Source of the DNA: Occultella kanbiaonis
GTDB lineage: Bacteria; Actinomycetota; Actinomycetes; Actinomycetales; Beutenbergiaceae
NCBI RefSeq assembly: GCF_009708215.1
Contig: NZ_CP046175.1
Location: forward strand, 5,146,001-5,210,000
Reading direction: 5' to 3'
Length of the DNA: 64,000 nucleotides
Shown in pieces: positions 1 to 6,803 of the stretch (positions are counted from its first letter, which is position 1; each line of letters opens with the position of its first letter). The notes below the pieces were generated by a model. It searched no databases. It worked only from the letters and a program-made list of their open reading frames with translations, and had not been told where the DNA came from. The position numbers and the translations under genes are program-made.

Positions 1-446
1 ACGGTGCCGAGCAGCCCGACGATCCGGTTCAGGTCGAAGTCGCCGAGCACCCCTTCGAGCGTCTGCTCGTCGACGCCGAACTGGCTCAGCCACTCGATGA
101 GGTCGGTGTAGATCGCTTGGAACCGATAGGAGTACGCCGGCAGTTCGGTGACCAGGCGGGCGACCGAGAGGGCCAGCATGATCACAAGTGCTACGAGGAT
201 CACGTACAGGAACAGCAACACCAGGATCGCTGCGACCATCGGGGGAACCCGGTGCCTGGTGAGCCACATCTGCAGGGGCCGGGCGGACACGATGAGCGTG
301 AGCGCGAAGAACGTGGGCGCGATGATGCTGGACGCGAAGTGCAGGCCGACCGCGGCGATCGTGAGTCCCCCGAGCACGAGCGCCGTGGTCTGCAGTGAGG
401 GCCGCGAGTTGACCTCGAGGACGCCCGTTCCTGACTGGGTGGACAT
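1..446 (-). CDS. AI-2E family transporter, N-terminal part (cut by window edge)
   Basis: The 148 residues visible are the N-terminus of a PerM/YdiK-type (AI-2E family) membrane permease; the rest lies beyond the left edge. Hydrophobic segments lie near residues 18-50 and 63-90, followed by an amphipathic stretch, as in the first third of this family of about 350 residues. Substrates of the family are mostly unknown; some members export small molecules or ions. The ATG start is chosen because GGAGC lies just upstream of it. It is transcribed away from the GDT1-type gene at 560-1348, which runs in the same direction upstream with a gap of about 110 bases. Confidence 0.8.
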   Translation of the reverse strand, partial: MSTQSGTGVLEVNSRPSLQTTALVLGGLTIAAVGLHFASSIIAPTFFALTLIVSARPLQMWLTRHRVPPMVAAILVLLFLYVILVALVIMLALSVARLVTELPAYSYRFQAIYTDLIEWLSQFGVDEQTLEGVLGDFDLNRIVGLLGT

Positions 447-559
447 GCTGCTCCTGTGCTGGGACCCGCTGACGATGACGCGGCGGGGGCTGCCCCGCGC
501 GGCCAGTCTTCCACGCCGGGAGGTTGCTTTCGTGAAGCACCGCCCGGCGGCGGCCTCGG

Positions 560-1348
560 TCAGCGACCGGTCGTCAGCGCGCCGTCGGTGGCGTCGGCCC
601 TGACGGCCGGCTCGATCGCGGCGGCCGGTTCGACGGCGGCCGGGTCGGCACCGGGCCCGTCGCCTTCGGCCGCACCCTCGCCCGGGCCGGCGGCGTGCGG
701 CCGGTTCCGCTGGGCGATCCAGACCGCGGCGGCACCGAGGACCACCAGCACCGCGCCCATCGGGCCGGCCGGGGTGCCCGGCACGACCGCGTCGAGGAGC
801 AGCCAGCCACCGAAGGCGAAGAACATCACTGCGGCGCCGAGCTGGATGACGTGCTCGGGCAGGTGCTTGCCGAGTACGGCGCCTACGACGATGGCCAGCG
901 CGTCAGCGGCGACCATGCCGAGGGTGGAGCCGATCCAGACCCCGGCCCAGTCGTGGTCGGTGGCGAGAGCGACGGTGGCGAGCATCGTCTTGTCGCCGAG
1001 CTCGGCGAGGAAGAACGCGGAGGCGACGGCGATGAAGGCCGACCTCTTCACGCGGGCGGCCTTGGCCTCCTCGTTGTCGCTGAGGCTGTCACCGCGCAAT
1101 GTCCAGAACCCGAAGAAGATGAATGCCAACCCACCGATGACGGAGATCAGGCCGGTCGGGATGGCGTTCCCGAGCACGTGGCCGAGGCCGACGGAGGCGA
1201 CGTGCACCAGGGCCGTTGCGGCCGTGATCCCGCCGAGGACGACCCACCAGCGGTAGCGCAGCGCGAACGTCATGGCCATCAGCTGGGACTTGTCCCCCAG
1301 TTCGGCGACGAAGATCACGGCGAAACTCAACACGAGCGCAGACAGCAC
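560..1348 (-). CDS. GDT1/TMEM165 family (UPF0016) cation transporter
   Basis: Integral membrane protein of 262 residues with the two family signature repeats E-L-G-D-K-[ST], at residues 16-21 and 116-121. Each sits in a hydrophobic hairpin, giving the two-fold repeated architecture of UPF0016. Known members exchange Mn2+ or Ca2+ for protons, and bacterial homologues export manganese; cation export at the plasma membrane is therefore the inferred role. The last 50 residues are a Pro/Ala-rich polar tail not needed for the fold. The start is GTG with AGGGG upstream. A promoter and a strong 5' hairpin precede the gene (separate entries), which hints at regulation in the leader. Confidence 0.9.
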   Translation of the reverse strand: MLSALVLSFAVIFVAELGDKSQLMAMTFALRYRWWVVLGGITAATALVHVASVGLGHVLGNAIPTGLISVIGGLAFIFFGFWTLRGDSLSDNEEAKAARVKRSAFIAVASAFFLAELGDKTMLATVALATDHDWAGVWIGSTLGMVAADALAIVVGAVLGKHLPEHVIQLGAAVMFFAFGGWLLLDAVVPGTPAGPMGAVLVVLGAAAVWIAQRNRPHAAGPGEGAAEGDGPGADPAAVEPAAAIEPAVRADATDGALTTGR

Positions 1349-1365
1349 GGAGTAGACCCCTCATC

Positions 1366-1389
1366 GATCGCGGGGAATGCCCCGCGATC
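1366..1389 (-). promoter_or_regulatory. perfect hairpin in the 5' leader of the GDT1-type gene
   Basis: A perfect 10-bp inverted repeat (GATCGCGGGG / CCCCGCGATC) with a 4-base loop. It lies immediately after the predicted transcription start and 17 bases before the GTG start codon at 1348. There is no T-tract, so it is unlikely to be a terminator. It could protect the 5' end of the mRNA, limit ribosome access, or on DNA be a regulator binding site. The structure is seen directly; the function is inferred. Confidence 0.5.
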
Positions 1390-1393
1390 TTTG

Positions 1394-1423
1394 ACATTAC
1401 GCGCGCGTTCGACGCGGAATCAA
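1394..1423 (-). promoter_or_regulatory. candidate sigma-70-type promoter of the GDT1-type gene
   Basis: Read on the minus strand there is TTGATT, an 18-base spacer and TAATGT, a good match to a housekeeping -35/-10 pair in an otherwise GC-rich region. Transcription would begin at the base of the hairpin at 1366-1389. Confidence 0.5.
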
Positions 1424-1511
1424 ATCCCGCGAAGTATTCGCATCACCGAATTCTCGAATAGTGAGAATGTTCGCCTCTGCGAACAATTATGAATTCGGCG
1501 GACCGAACAAT

Positions 1512-1973
1512 TCACCGGGCCGCGGCACGCACCGCGTCCACGCCGCGGTTGGCGAGTTCGTCCGCGCGCTCATTGCCCGGATCGCCCGAGTGGCCCTTGA
1601 CCCAGACCCAGTGCACCGTGTGCCGGGCCACCTGCTCGTCGAGGGACTTCCAGAGTTCCACGTTCTTGACGGGCTTCTTGTCCGCGGTGCGCCAGCCATT
1701 GCGCTTCCAGCCGGCCAACCAGGTCTTCATCCCGTTCATCACGTAGGAGGAGTCCACGTGCAGGGTCACGTCGCACGGCTGGTTCAGCGCACGCAGGCCC
1801 TCGATGACCGCGGTGAGTTCCATCTTGTTGTTCGTGGTGAGTTCCTCGCCGCCGAACAATTCACGCTCGTGTTCGCCGAAGCGCATCCAGGCACCCCATC
1901 CGCCCACTCCCGGGTTGCCCTTGCAGGCACCGTCGGTCCACATCGACACCACAGGGAGTTCGGGTTCAGCCAT
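1512..1973 (-). CDS. rnhA: ribonuclease HI
   Basis: Cleaves the RNA strand of RNA-DNA hybrids (primers, R-loops) in the cytoplasm. The 153-residue length is normal for RNase HI. The catalytic set is complete: Asp14 in [10 protein letters not shown], Glu52 in KMEL, Asp74 in VDSSY, His128 in KGHSGD and Asp138 in NERADELA. The ATG at 1973 is preferred over a GTG nine bases upstream because TAGGGT lies seven bases before the ATG, the spacing of a leaderless -10 box. It stands alone, transcribed towards the GDT1 gene. A 7-bp hairpin around 1468-1485 downstream may help termination. Confidence 0.96.
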   Translation of the reverse strand: MAEPELPVVSMWTDGACKGNPGVGGWGAWMRFGEHERELFGGEELTTNNKMELTAVIEGLRALNQPCDVTLHVDSSYVMNGMKTWLAGWKRNGWRTADKKPVKNVELWKSLDEQVARHTVHWVWVKGHSGDPGNERADELANRGVDAVRAAAR

Positions 1974-2086
1974 GACTGGCACCCTAGATCGTCGGAGCGG
2001 GTCCAGTCATACCGGCGGCCGCGCAGCACTGGTGCGCGGCCCGGCCGGGCGTCTACCTTGGGCATCAATCGAGACGGGATGTGGCC

Positions 2087-2731
2087 ATGGGCGCGAACGA
2101 CATCGATCCGAACACCGGCACCACGCCGCGATTCGTCTCGCGCGGTTTCACGGGTCGGGCACGCCGGGCCCGATCGGCCCGCCTCCCACCGGGACAGTAC
2201 GACGTCGGCACCGGGTTCCCGGTGCTGTCCGCCGGCCCGACACCCAATACCCACCTGTCCCGCTGGGACTTCACCGTCCAGGGCCAGGTGGATCAGGTGC
2301 GGCACTACTCCTGGGCGGAGTTCCGGTCCCTGCCCCGCGAAGACGTCGAGGTCGACATCCACTGCGTGACGAGCTGGTCCAAGTTCGACACCCGGTGGGA
2401 GGGCGTCTCCGTGGACACGCTGCTCGGTGACGTCGAGTCCGAGGCGGAGTACGCGCTCGCGTTCAGTGATGGCGGGTACACGACCAATCTGCCGCTGGCC
2501 GATCTCACCGGCGGCCGAGCCTGGGTCGTGGACACCTACGACGGCGCGCCGTTGCGACCCGAGCACGGTGGCCCGGCCAGGCTGCTCGTGCCACACCTGT
2601 ACTTCTGGAAGTCCGCCAAGTGGGTGCGCGGACTTGTCCTCGGCGAGGTCGAGGAGCTCGGCTTCTGGGAGAGGTTCGGCTACCACCGTTACGGGGACCC
2701 ATGGCGCCAGCAGCGCTACGCCGGCGACTGA
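2087..2731 (+). CDS. sulfite-oxidase-like molybdopterin-dependent oxidoreductase
   Basis: Soluble protein of 214 residues of the oxidoreductase molybdopterin-binding family (YuiH-like). The signature IHCVTSWSKFDTRWEGV holds Cys93, the conserved thiolate that ligates molybdenum. There is no signal peptide, so it acts in the cytoplasm; the substrate is unknown. The next gene, a flavin/NAD reductase, overlaps it by 31 bases and is probably its electron partner; the third gene is DUF6510. The ATG at 2087 is chosen over the GTG at 2081 because the purine-rich GAGACGGG is better spaced for it. Confidence 0.88.
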   Translation: MGANDIDPNTGTTPRFVSRGFTGRARRARSARLPPGQYDVGTGFPVLSAGPTPNTHLSRWDFTVQGQVDQVRHYSWAEFRSLPREDVEVDIHCVTSWSKFDTRWEGVSVDTLLGDVESEAEYALAFSDGGYTTNLPLADLTGGRAWVVDTYDGAPLRPEHGGPARLLVPHLYFWKSAKWVRGLVLGEVEELGFWERFGYHRYGDPWRQQRYAGD

Positions 2732-3441
2732 ACTGGCAGGTGGCAGACGTGCTGAGCGTCACGGCCGAGACGCCGACGGCGAGCCGCCTGCGCCTCGCCG
2801 TCCACGACTGGGCGGGGCATGACGCCGGGCAACACGTGGACGTGCGGCTGACCGCGCCGGACGGTTACACGGCGCAGCGCAGCTACTCGATCGCCTCGCC
2901 GCCGCAGGCGCCGCACCTGGACCTGGTCGTCGAGCGCCTCGAGGACGGCGAGGTGTCGGGCTACCTGACCGAGGAGTTGCGCGGCGGCGACCTGCTCGAG
3001 CTGCGCGGGCCGATCGGCGGCTACTTCGTGTGGCCGGCGACGGCGGCCGGTCCGGTCCAGCTCATCGCCGGAGGCTCCGGCGTGGTTCCGTTCCTGTCGA
3101 TGCTCGGCCACCATCGCGCCACCCGCAGCGAGACCCAGGTGCGGTTGCTGTACTCGGCCAGGTCCGAGGCGGATCTGATCGGCACCGGCGAGCTCGCCGG
3201 CGCCGGAATCTCGACGACCGTGACCCTGACCCGCGCCGCGCCGCCCGGTTGGGAGGGCCTGCGACGTCGGGTCGACGTGACGATGCTCGCCGAGCACACG
3301 CTCGCGCCGGAACGCTCGCCGCTGGTGTTCGTGTGCGGGCCGACGTCCTTCGTCGAGACCGTGGCAGCCGGACTGCTCAGCCTCGGTCACGACCAGTCTC
3401 GGATCAAGACGGAACGCTTCGGCGCCACGGGAGGACCCTGA
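2701..3441 (+). CDS. FAD/NAD(P)-binding ferredoxin-reductase-type oxidoreductase
   Basis: A 246-residue two-domain reductase of the ferredoxin-NADP reductase fold. The FAD-binding motif RSYSIAS lies near residues 60-66 and the pyridine nucleotide motifs IAGGSGVVPF and VFVCGPTSFVE lie in the C-terminal half; the protein ends with the KTERFG motif. No iron-sulfur domain is attached, so it probably passes electrons from NAD(P)H directly to a partner. The start overlaps the molybdopterin oxidoreductase gene and the stop overlaps the start of the DUF6510 gene (TGATG), so the three are translationally coupled. Confidence 0.9.
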   Translation: MAPAALRRRLNWQVADVLSVTAETPTASRLRLAVHDWAGHDAGQHVDVRLTAPDGYTAQRSYSIASPPQAPHLDLVVERLEDGEVSGYLTEELRGGDLLELRGPIGGYFVWPATAAGPVQLIAGGSGVVPFLSMLGHHRATRSETQVRLLYSARSEADLIGTGELAGAGISTTVTLTRAAPPGWEGLRRRVDVTMLAEHTLAPERSPLVFVCGPTSFVETVAAGLLSLGHDQSRIKTERFGATGGP

Positions 3442-3752
3442 TGAGCACGCCACCGAACCCGCCGGACCGACGGCTGGACATCAACGCAGCCGCCGGACCG
3501 CTCGCCGAGTTGTTCGCCGTGGACCTCACGCTGGCCACGGTCCAGTGCGACGGCTGCGCGGTCACCACGGATCTGGCGCGGTACGACGTGTACGCGGACG
3601 GCCCCGGCCTGGTGATCCGCTGCCGGGGCTGCGACCACGTCGTGCTGCGCTACTCCACCGCCGGGGGCCGGCTGCGGCTGGACATGACCGGCACGCGCCT
3701 GCTCATCCTCCCGGGCGCGGGTTCGGGAGCCGCTGCGCGCCCAGGATCTTGA
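3441..3752 (+). CDS. DUF6510 family zinc-ribbon-like protein
   Basis: A 103-residue protein recognised as DUF6510, with two CxxC pairs (QCDGC and RCRGC, about 28 residues apart) that would form a zinc ribbon or small rubredoxin-like site. Function is unknown. It starts one base before the end of the flavin reductase (TGATG), so it belongs to the same operon and may support electron transfer to, or assembly of, the molybdopterin enzyme. Its last 50 bases overlap the 3' end of the convergent acetyltransferase gene. Confidence 0.8.
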   Translation: MSTPPNPPDRRLDINAAAGPLAELFAVDLTLATVQCDGCAVTTDLARYDVYADGPGLVIRCRGCDHVVLRYSTAGGRLRLDMTGTRLLILPGAGSGAAARPGS

Positions 3753-4245
3753 CCATGGCCCGATCGGTCTCGGTAGCCGTGTGGTCGGTCCCAGCAGCGT
3801 CCGTCCAGGTGTAGGTCACGGTCGAGAGCAGGCCGGTGTCGGTGTAGCCGAGTCGCTCGTACAGCGCTTGCGCCCGGAGGTTGTCGAGCCCGACGCCGAG
3901 GCATGCGCGCGGATGCCCACGGCCGGCGATCCGGCGTTCCGCCTCGGCGATCAATGCGGTGCCGACTCCCCGCGAGCGGGTGCGCTCGGCCACGTGCACC
4001 GTGGCGATCTCCGGGATCGGGCCGAGCCTGTCGGCGACGTCACCGCCGTGGTAGCCGTCCCAATGGATGACTGCGGTGCCGACCGGGCGACCGTCCGCAG
4101 TCCTCGCCACGAGGTGGTCGATCAGTCCTGCCTCGGCCCGCGCGTGATGCGACTCGTGGGCGCGGCCTGCGGGCAGGGCGGCCTCCAGCGCGGCGACGTC
4201 CTCCGGGGAGGAGTCAGAGATCGAGACGGCAGCGGTGGATGTCAC
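3703..4245 (-). CDS. GNAT family N-acetyltransferase
   Basis: A 180-residue acetyl-CoA-dependent acetyltransferase. The acetyl-CoA loop appears as TRSRGVGTALIAEAERR and the C-terminal beta-bulge motif as NLRAQALYERLGYTDTG. The substrate is unknown. It starts 12 bases after purQ and is probably the last gene of the leftward purine operon, occupying the place where many actinobacteria have purL. GTG start without a clear Shine-Dalgarno, consistent with read-through coupling. Confidence 0.85.
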   Translation of the reverse strand: MTSTAAVSISDSSPEDVAALEAALPAGRAHESHHARAEAGLIDHLVARTADGRPVGTAVIHWDGYHGGDVADRLGPIPEIATVHVAERTRSRGVGTALIAEAERRIAGRGHPRACLGVGLDNLRAQALYERLGYTDTGLLSTVTYTWTDAAGTDHTATETDRAMVKILGAQRLPNPRPGG

Positions 4246-4257
4246 GGCACCCGAACG

Positions 4258-4941
4258 TCAGTTGGCCGCGAGCAGTGACCCGAGTGCCGAGGTGAAGAAG
4301 CGCAGGCCGTCCGTGCCGGAGCCCTCGGGGCCGAACCCGGCCTCGACGGCGTGCTCGGGGTGCGGCATCAGGCCCACCACGTTGCCGCGCGCGTTCGTGA
4401 TGCCGGCGATGTCCCGGCGGGAGCCGTTCGGGTTGCCGACGTAGCGGAACACGACGCGTCCCTCGCCCTCGAGCTCGTCGAGGGTGGCCTCGTCGGCGAT
4501 GAACTGCCCGTCCTGGTTCTTCAGCGGGACCACGATCTCCTCGCCGGCCGCGTACTCGTTCGACCAGGCGGTGGTGTTGTTCTCCACCCGCAGCGTCTGG
4601 TCCTTGCACACGAAGGTGAGGTGCTCGTTCTTGATCATGGCGCCGGCGAGCAGGTGCGTCTCGCACAGGATCTGGAAGCCGTTGCAGATCCCGAGGACCG
4701 GCAGCCCGCCGTTGGCGGCGTCCACCAGGGCGCCCATGATCGGGGCGAACCGGGAGATCGCCCCGGCACGCAGGTAGTCGCCGTAGGAGAAGCCGCCGGG
4801 CAGGATGACCGCGTCGACCTCGGCGAGGGAGTCGTCCGCGTGCCACAGCCGCACCGGCTCGGCGCCGACGAGGCGCACCGCGCGGGCGGCGTCCCGGTCG
4901 TCGAGGCTGCCGGGGAAGGTGATCACACCGATGCGGGCCAT
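4258..4941 (-). CDS. purQ: phosphoribosylformylglycinamidine synthase, glutaminase subunit PurQ
   Basis: Class I glutamine amidotransferase subunit that supplies ammonia to PurL in the fourth step of purine synthesis. At 227 residues it is full length. The catalytic Cys86 lies in LGICNGFQ, and the His194/Glu196 pair lies in MPHPEH. It works in a complex with PurL and PurS. The purS stop overlaps the purQ start by one base. purL is not in this window; an acetyltransferase gene follows instead. Confidence 0.98.
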   Translation of the reverse strand: MARIGVITFPGSLDDRDAARAVRLVGAEPVRLWHADDSLAEVDAVILPGGFSYGDYLRAGAISRFAPIMGALVDAANGGLPVLGICNGFQILCETHLLAGAMIKNEHLTFVCKDQTLRVENNTTAWSNEYAAGEEIVVPLKNQDGQFIADEATLDELEGEGRVVFRYVGNPNGSRRDIAGITNARGNVVGLMPHPEHAVEAGFGPEGSGTDGLRFFTSALGSLLAAN

Positions 4942-5195
4942 CAGTCCTCCGTGGCGACGTGCACCGAGACGACGTCCTCGATGACCGGGTTGGAGAGCAC
5001 CTCTTCGGCGGCCCTGCGGGCCGCGGCGAGGACGTCCTCGGTCGCCTCCCCGTCCACCTCCAGCTCGAACCGCTTGCCCTGACGCACCGACGCGAAGCCG
5101 GTGAACCCGAGCCGCGGCAGCGCACCCGCGACCGCCTTGCCCTGGGGGTCCAGGATCTCCGGCTTCGGCATGATCTCCACGACGACACGTGCCAT
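4941..5195 (-). CDS. purS: phosphoribosylformylglycinamidine synthase subunit PurS
   Basis: An 84-residue small subunit that bridges PurQ and PurL in the FGAM synthase complex. It shows the family features: an N-terminal [17 protein letters not shown] strand, a central GF..VRQGK.F.L segment and a C-terminal LSNPVIEDV motif. ATG start with AGGGAG upstream. It overlaps purQ by one base. A 101-base gap separates it from the TOPRIM gene upstream; that gap holds a short 6-bp hairpin at 5274-5288 and may carry its own promoter. Confidence 0.97.
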   Translation of the reverse strand: MARVVVEIMPKPEILDPQGKAVAGALPRLGFTGFASVRQGKRFELEVDGEATEDVLAAARRAAEEVLSNPVIEDVVSVHVATED

Positions 5196-5296
5196 CTGAG
5201 CGGGACTCCCTGGTTCTACGAAAGGTGACGGGACGCCCCGATCCTACCGGCCGCCGTCGCCGGTCCGGCGAGGTGCCCGTAGAACGGGCAGTCGGC

Positions 5297-5848
5297 TCAG
5301 ACGGCGCCGAGCACCCCGTCGAGCGGTGCGGGCACCCGGTCCAGGTCGAGCGCGTCGACGAGCGCCGGCGCGTAGGCGATCTTTCGCCCGCCGCGGGTGC
5401 CGAGGAACCGGCGGAGCTGGGCGGTCAGGGGTCGGTCCCGCTGGGCCGGTTGCTGCTGCATCGTCCGGAACGAGCCGAGTTCGCCGCGCTCGTCGATGAC
5501 GGCCTCGACGGCGTCGGTGCCAAGGGCGCGGATCAGCTCGTCCTCGAGGTCGGCGACGCAGACGAAGAACCCGCGCTGCTCCAGTTGCGCTCGGGTCAGG
5601 TCCGCGCCGAGCCCGGCTGCGGCCAGTCCGCGCCGGTAGTAGCCGACCTCGGCCACGTCACACAGACCGGCGAGGTCAAGGCCGAGCCCGCGTGGGCCGA
5701 GCCGCTCGAGGTAGCGGCGGATGTTCGTGGCGCCGCCCATCGCGACGACGGCGACGCCCTCGGCGGCCAGATCCCGGCCCCGGCGGCCGGCCAGGCGTTC
5801 GAGCGCGGCGCTGTCACTGCGCCCCTCGACCAGCACCGCTGCACGCAT
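5297..5848 (-). CDS. TOPRIM-domain protein (OLD-nuclease-like)
   Basis: A 183-residue protein with a TOPRIM metal-binding fold like the C-terminal half of OLD family nucleases: [13 protein letters not shown] holds the conserved Glu near the N-terminus and [13 protein letters not shown] holds the acidic D-x-E pair. No ATPase domain is fused, so it is a stand-alone TOPRIM protein, possibly a nuclease or nucleotidyl transferase; its substrate is unknown. It sits between purC (8 bases upstream) and purS in the leftward purine operon, an odd place for a nuclease-type gene. Confidence 0.75.
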   Translation of the reverse strand: MRAAVLVEGRSDSAALERLAGRRGRDLAAEGVAVVAMGGATNIRRYLERLGPRGLGLDLAGLCDVAEVGYYRRGLAAAGLGADLTRAQLEQRGFFVCVADLEDELIRALGTDAVEAVIDERGELGSFRTMQQQPAQRDRPLTAQLRRFLGTRGGRKIAYAPALVDALDLDRVPAPLDGVLGAV

Positions 5849-5856
5849 GGCTCGGG

Positions 5857-6756
5857 TCAGGCGCCGAACGTCAGGCCGGTGATCCGCTCATAGGCCTCGA
5901 CGTAACGGTCCCGGGTGCGGGCGACCACGTCCGCGGGCAACGCCGGCGGGGGCTCCTCCGAGTGCCGGTCCCACCCGGACTCCGGCGACGTCAGCCAGTC
6001 CCGGACGAACTGCTTGTCGAAGCTGGGCTGGGCCCGGCCGGGCTGCCACTGGTCGGCCGGCCAGTACCGGGACGAGTCCGGGGTCAGTACCTCGTCACCG
6101 AGGATCAGTTCGCCGCTCACCGGGTCGGTGCCGAACTCCAGCTTGGTGTCCGCAAGGATCACGCCACGCTCGGCCGCGATCTCTTCGGCACGTGCGTAGA
6201 CGGCGAGGGTGGTGTCCCGGAGCCGGGAGGCGACGTCCTGACCGATCTGGGCGGCGACCACGTCGAACGAGACGTTCTCGTCGTGCTCACCGACGGCCGC
6301 CTTGGTGGCCGGGGTGAAGATCGGCTCGGACAGCCGGGAGCCGTCCACGAGGCCGTCCGGCAACGGCACCCCACACACCTCACGGGTGGCTTCGTACTCC
6401 ACCAGTCCGGAGCCGGTGAGGTAGCCGCGGGCCACGCACTCCACCGGGTACATCTGGAGCCGACGGCAGATCATCGCCCGGCCGGCGACCTGCTCGGGCA
6501 CCTCGAGCGAGACGACGTGGTTGGCCACGAGCGGGCTCAGCTGGTCGAACCACCACAGGCTCAGCGCGGTGAGGACGGCGCCCTTGTCGTCGATGGTCGT
6601 CGGGAGCACGTGGTCGTAGGCGCTGATCCGGTCGCTGGCCACGACCAGGACCACGTCGGTGGCGCCGTCGTCGGGCACGTACAGGTCGCGGACCTTGCCC
6701 GAGTAGGTGTGCCGCCAGCCGGGCAGCGCGGGTGGGGTGGTCGCCGTGTCGGTCAC
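5857..6756 (-). CDS. purC: phosphoribosylaminoimidazole-succinocarboxamide synthase
   Basis: SAICAR synthetase, which joins aspartate to CAIR using ATP in purine synthesis. The 299-residue length fits the family. Typical motifs are YSGKVRDLY near residue 18, ASDRISAYD near residue 41, and the D..L.FG region (ADTKLEFGTD) that follows the R.Y.TGSG-type loop (RGYLTGSGLVEY). GTG start; CAGACT six bases before it may be a leaderless -10 box. First gene of the purC-TOPRIM-purS-purQ-acetyltransferase series. Confidence 0.98.
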   Translation of the reverse strand: MTDTATTPPALPGWRHTYSGKVRDLYVPDDGATDVVLVVASDRISAYDHVLPTTIDDKGAVLTALSLWWFDQLSPLVANHVVSLEVPEQVAGRAMICRRLQMYPVECVARGYLTGSGLVEYEATREVCGVPLPDGLVDGSRLSEPIFTPATKAAVGEHDENVSFDVVAAQIGQDVASRLRDTTLAVYARAEEIAAERGVILADTKLEFGTDPVSGELILGDEVLTPDSSRYWPADQWQPGRAQPSFDKQFVRDWLTSPESGWDRHSEEPPPALPADVVARTRDRYVEAYERITGLTFGA

Positions 6757-6803
6757 GGGTCCAGTCTGGCACCATCATCGCGGCCGCCCGCGCCTCCGCC
6801 CGG

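Noticed and set aside
1349..1423. yybP-ykoY manganese riboswitch in front of the GDT1-type gene
   Set aside because: Only a single perfect hairpin is present in about 30 bases of leader; the conserved loops of that riboswitch are missing and the leader is too short.
5213..5285. GTTCTACG and CGTAGAAC inverted repeat upstream of purS as a purine operator
   Set aside because: The arms are 57 bases apart and match no purine regulator site I know; probably chance.
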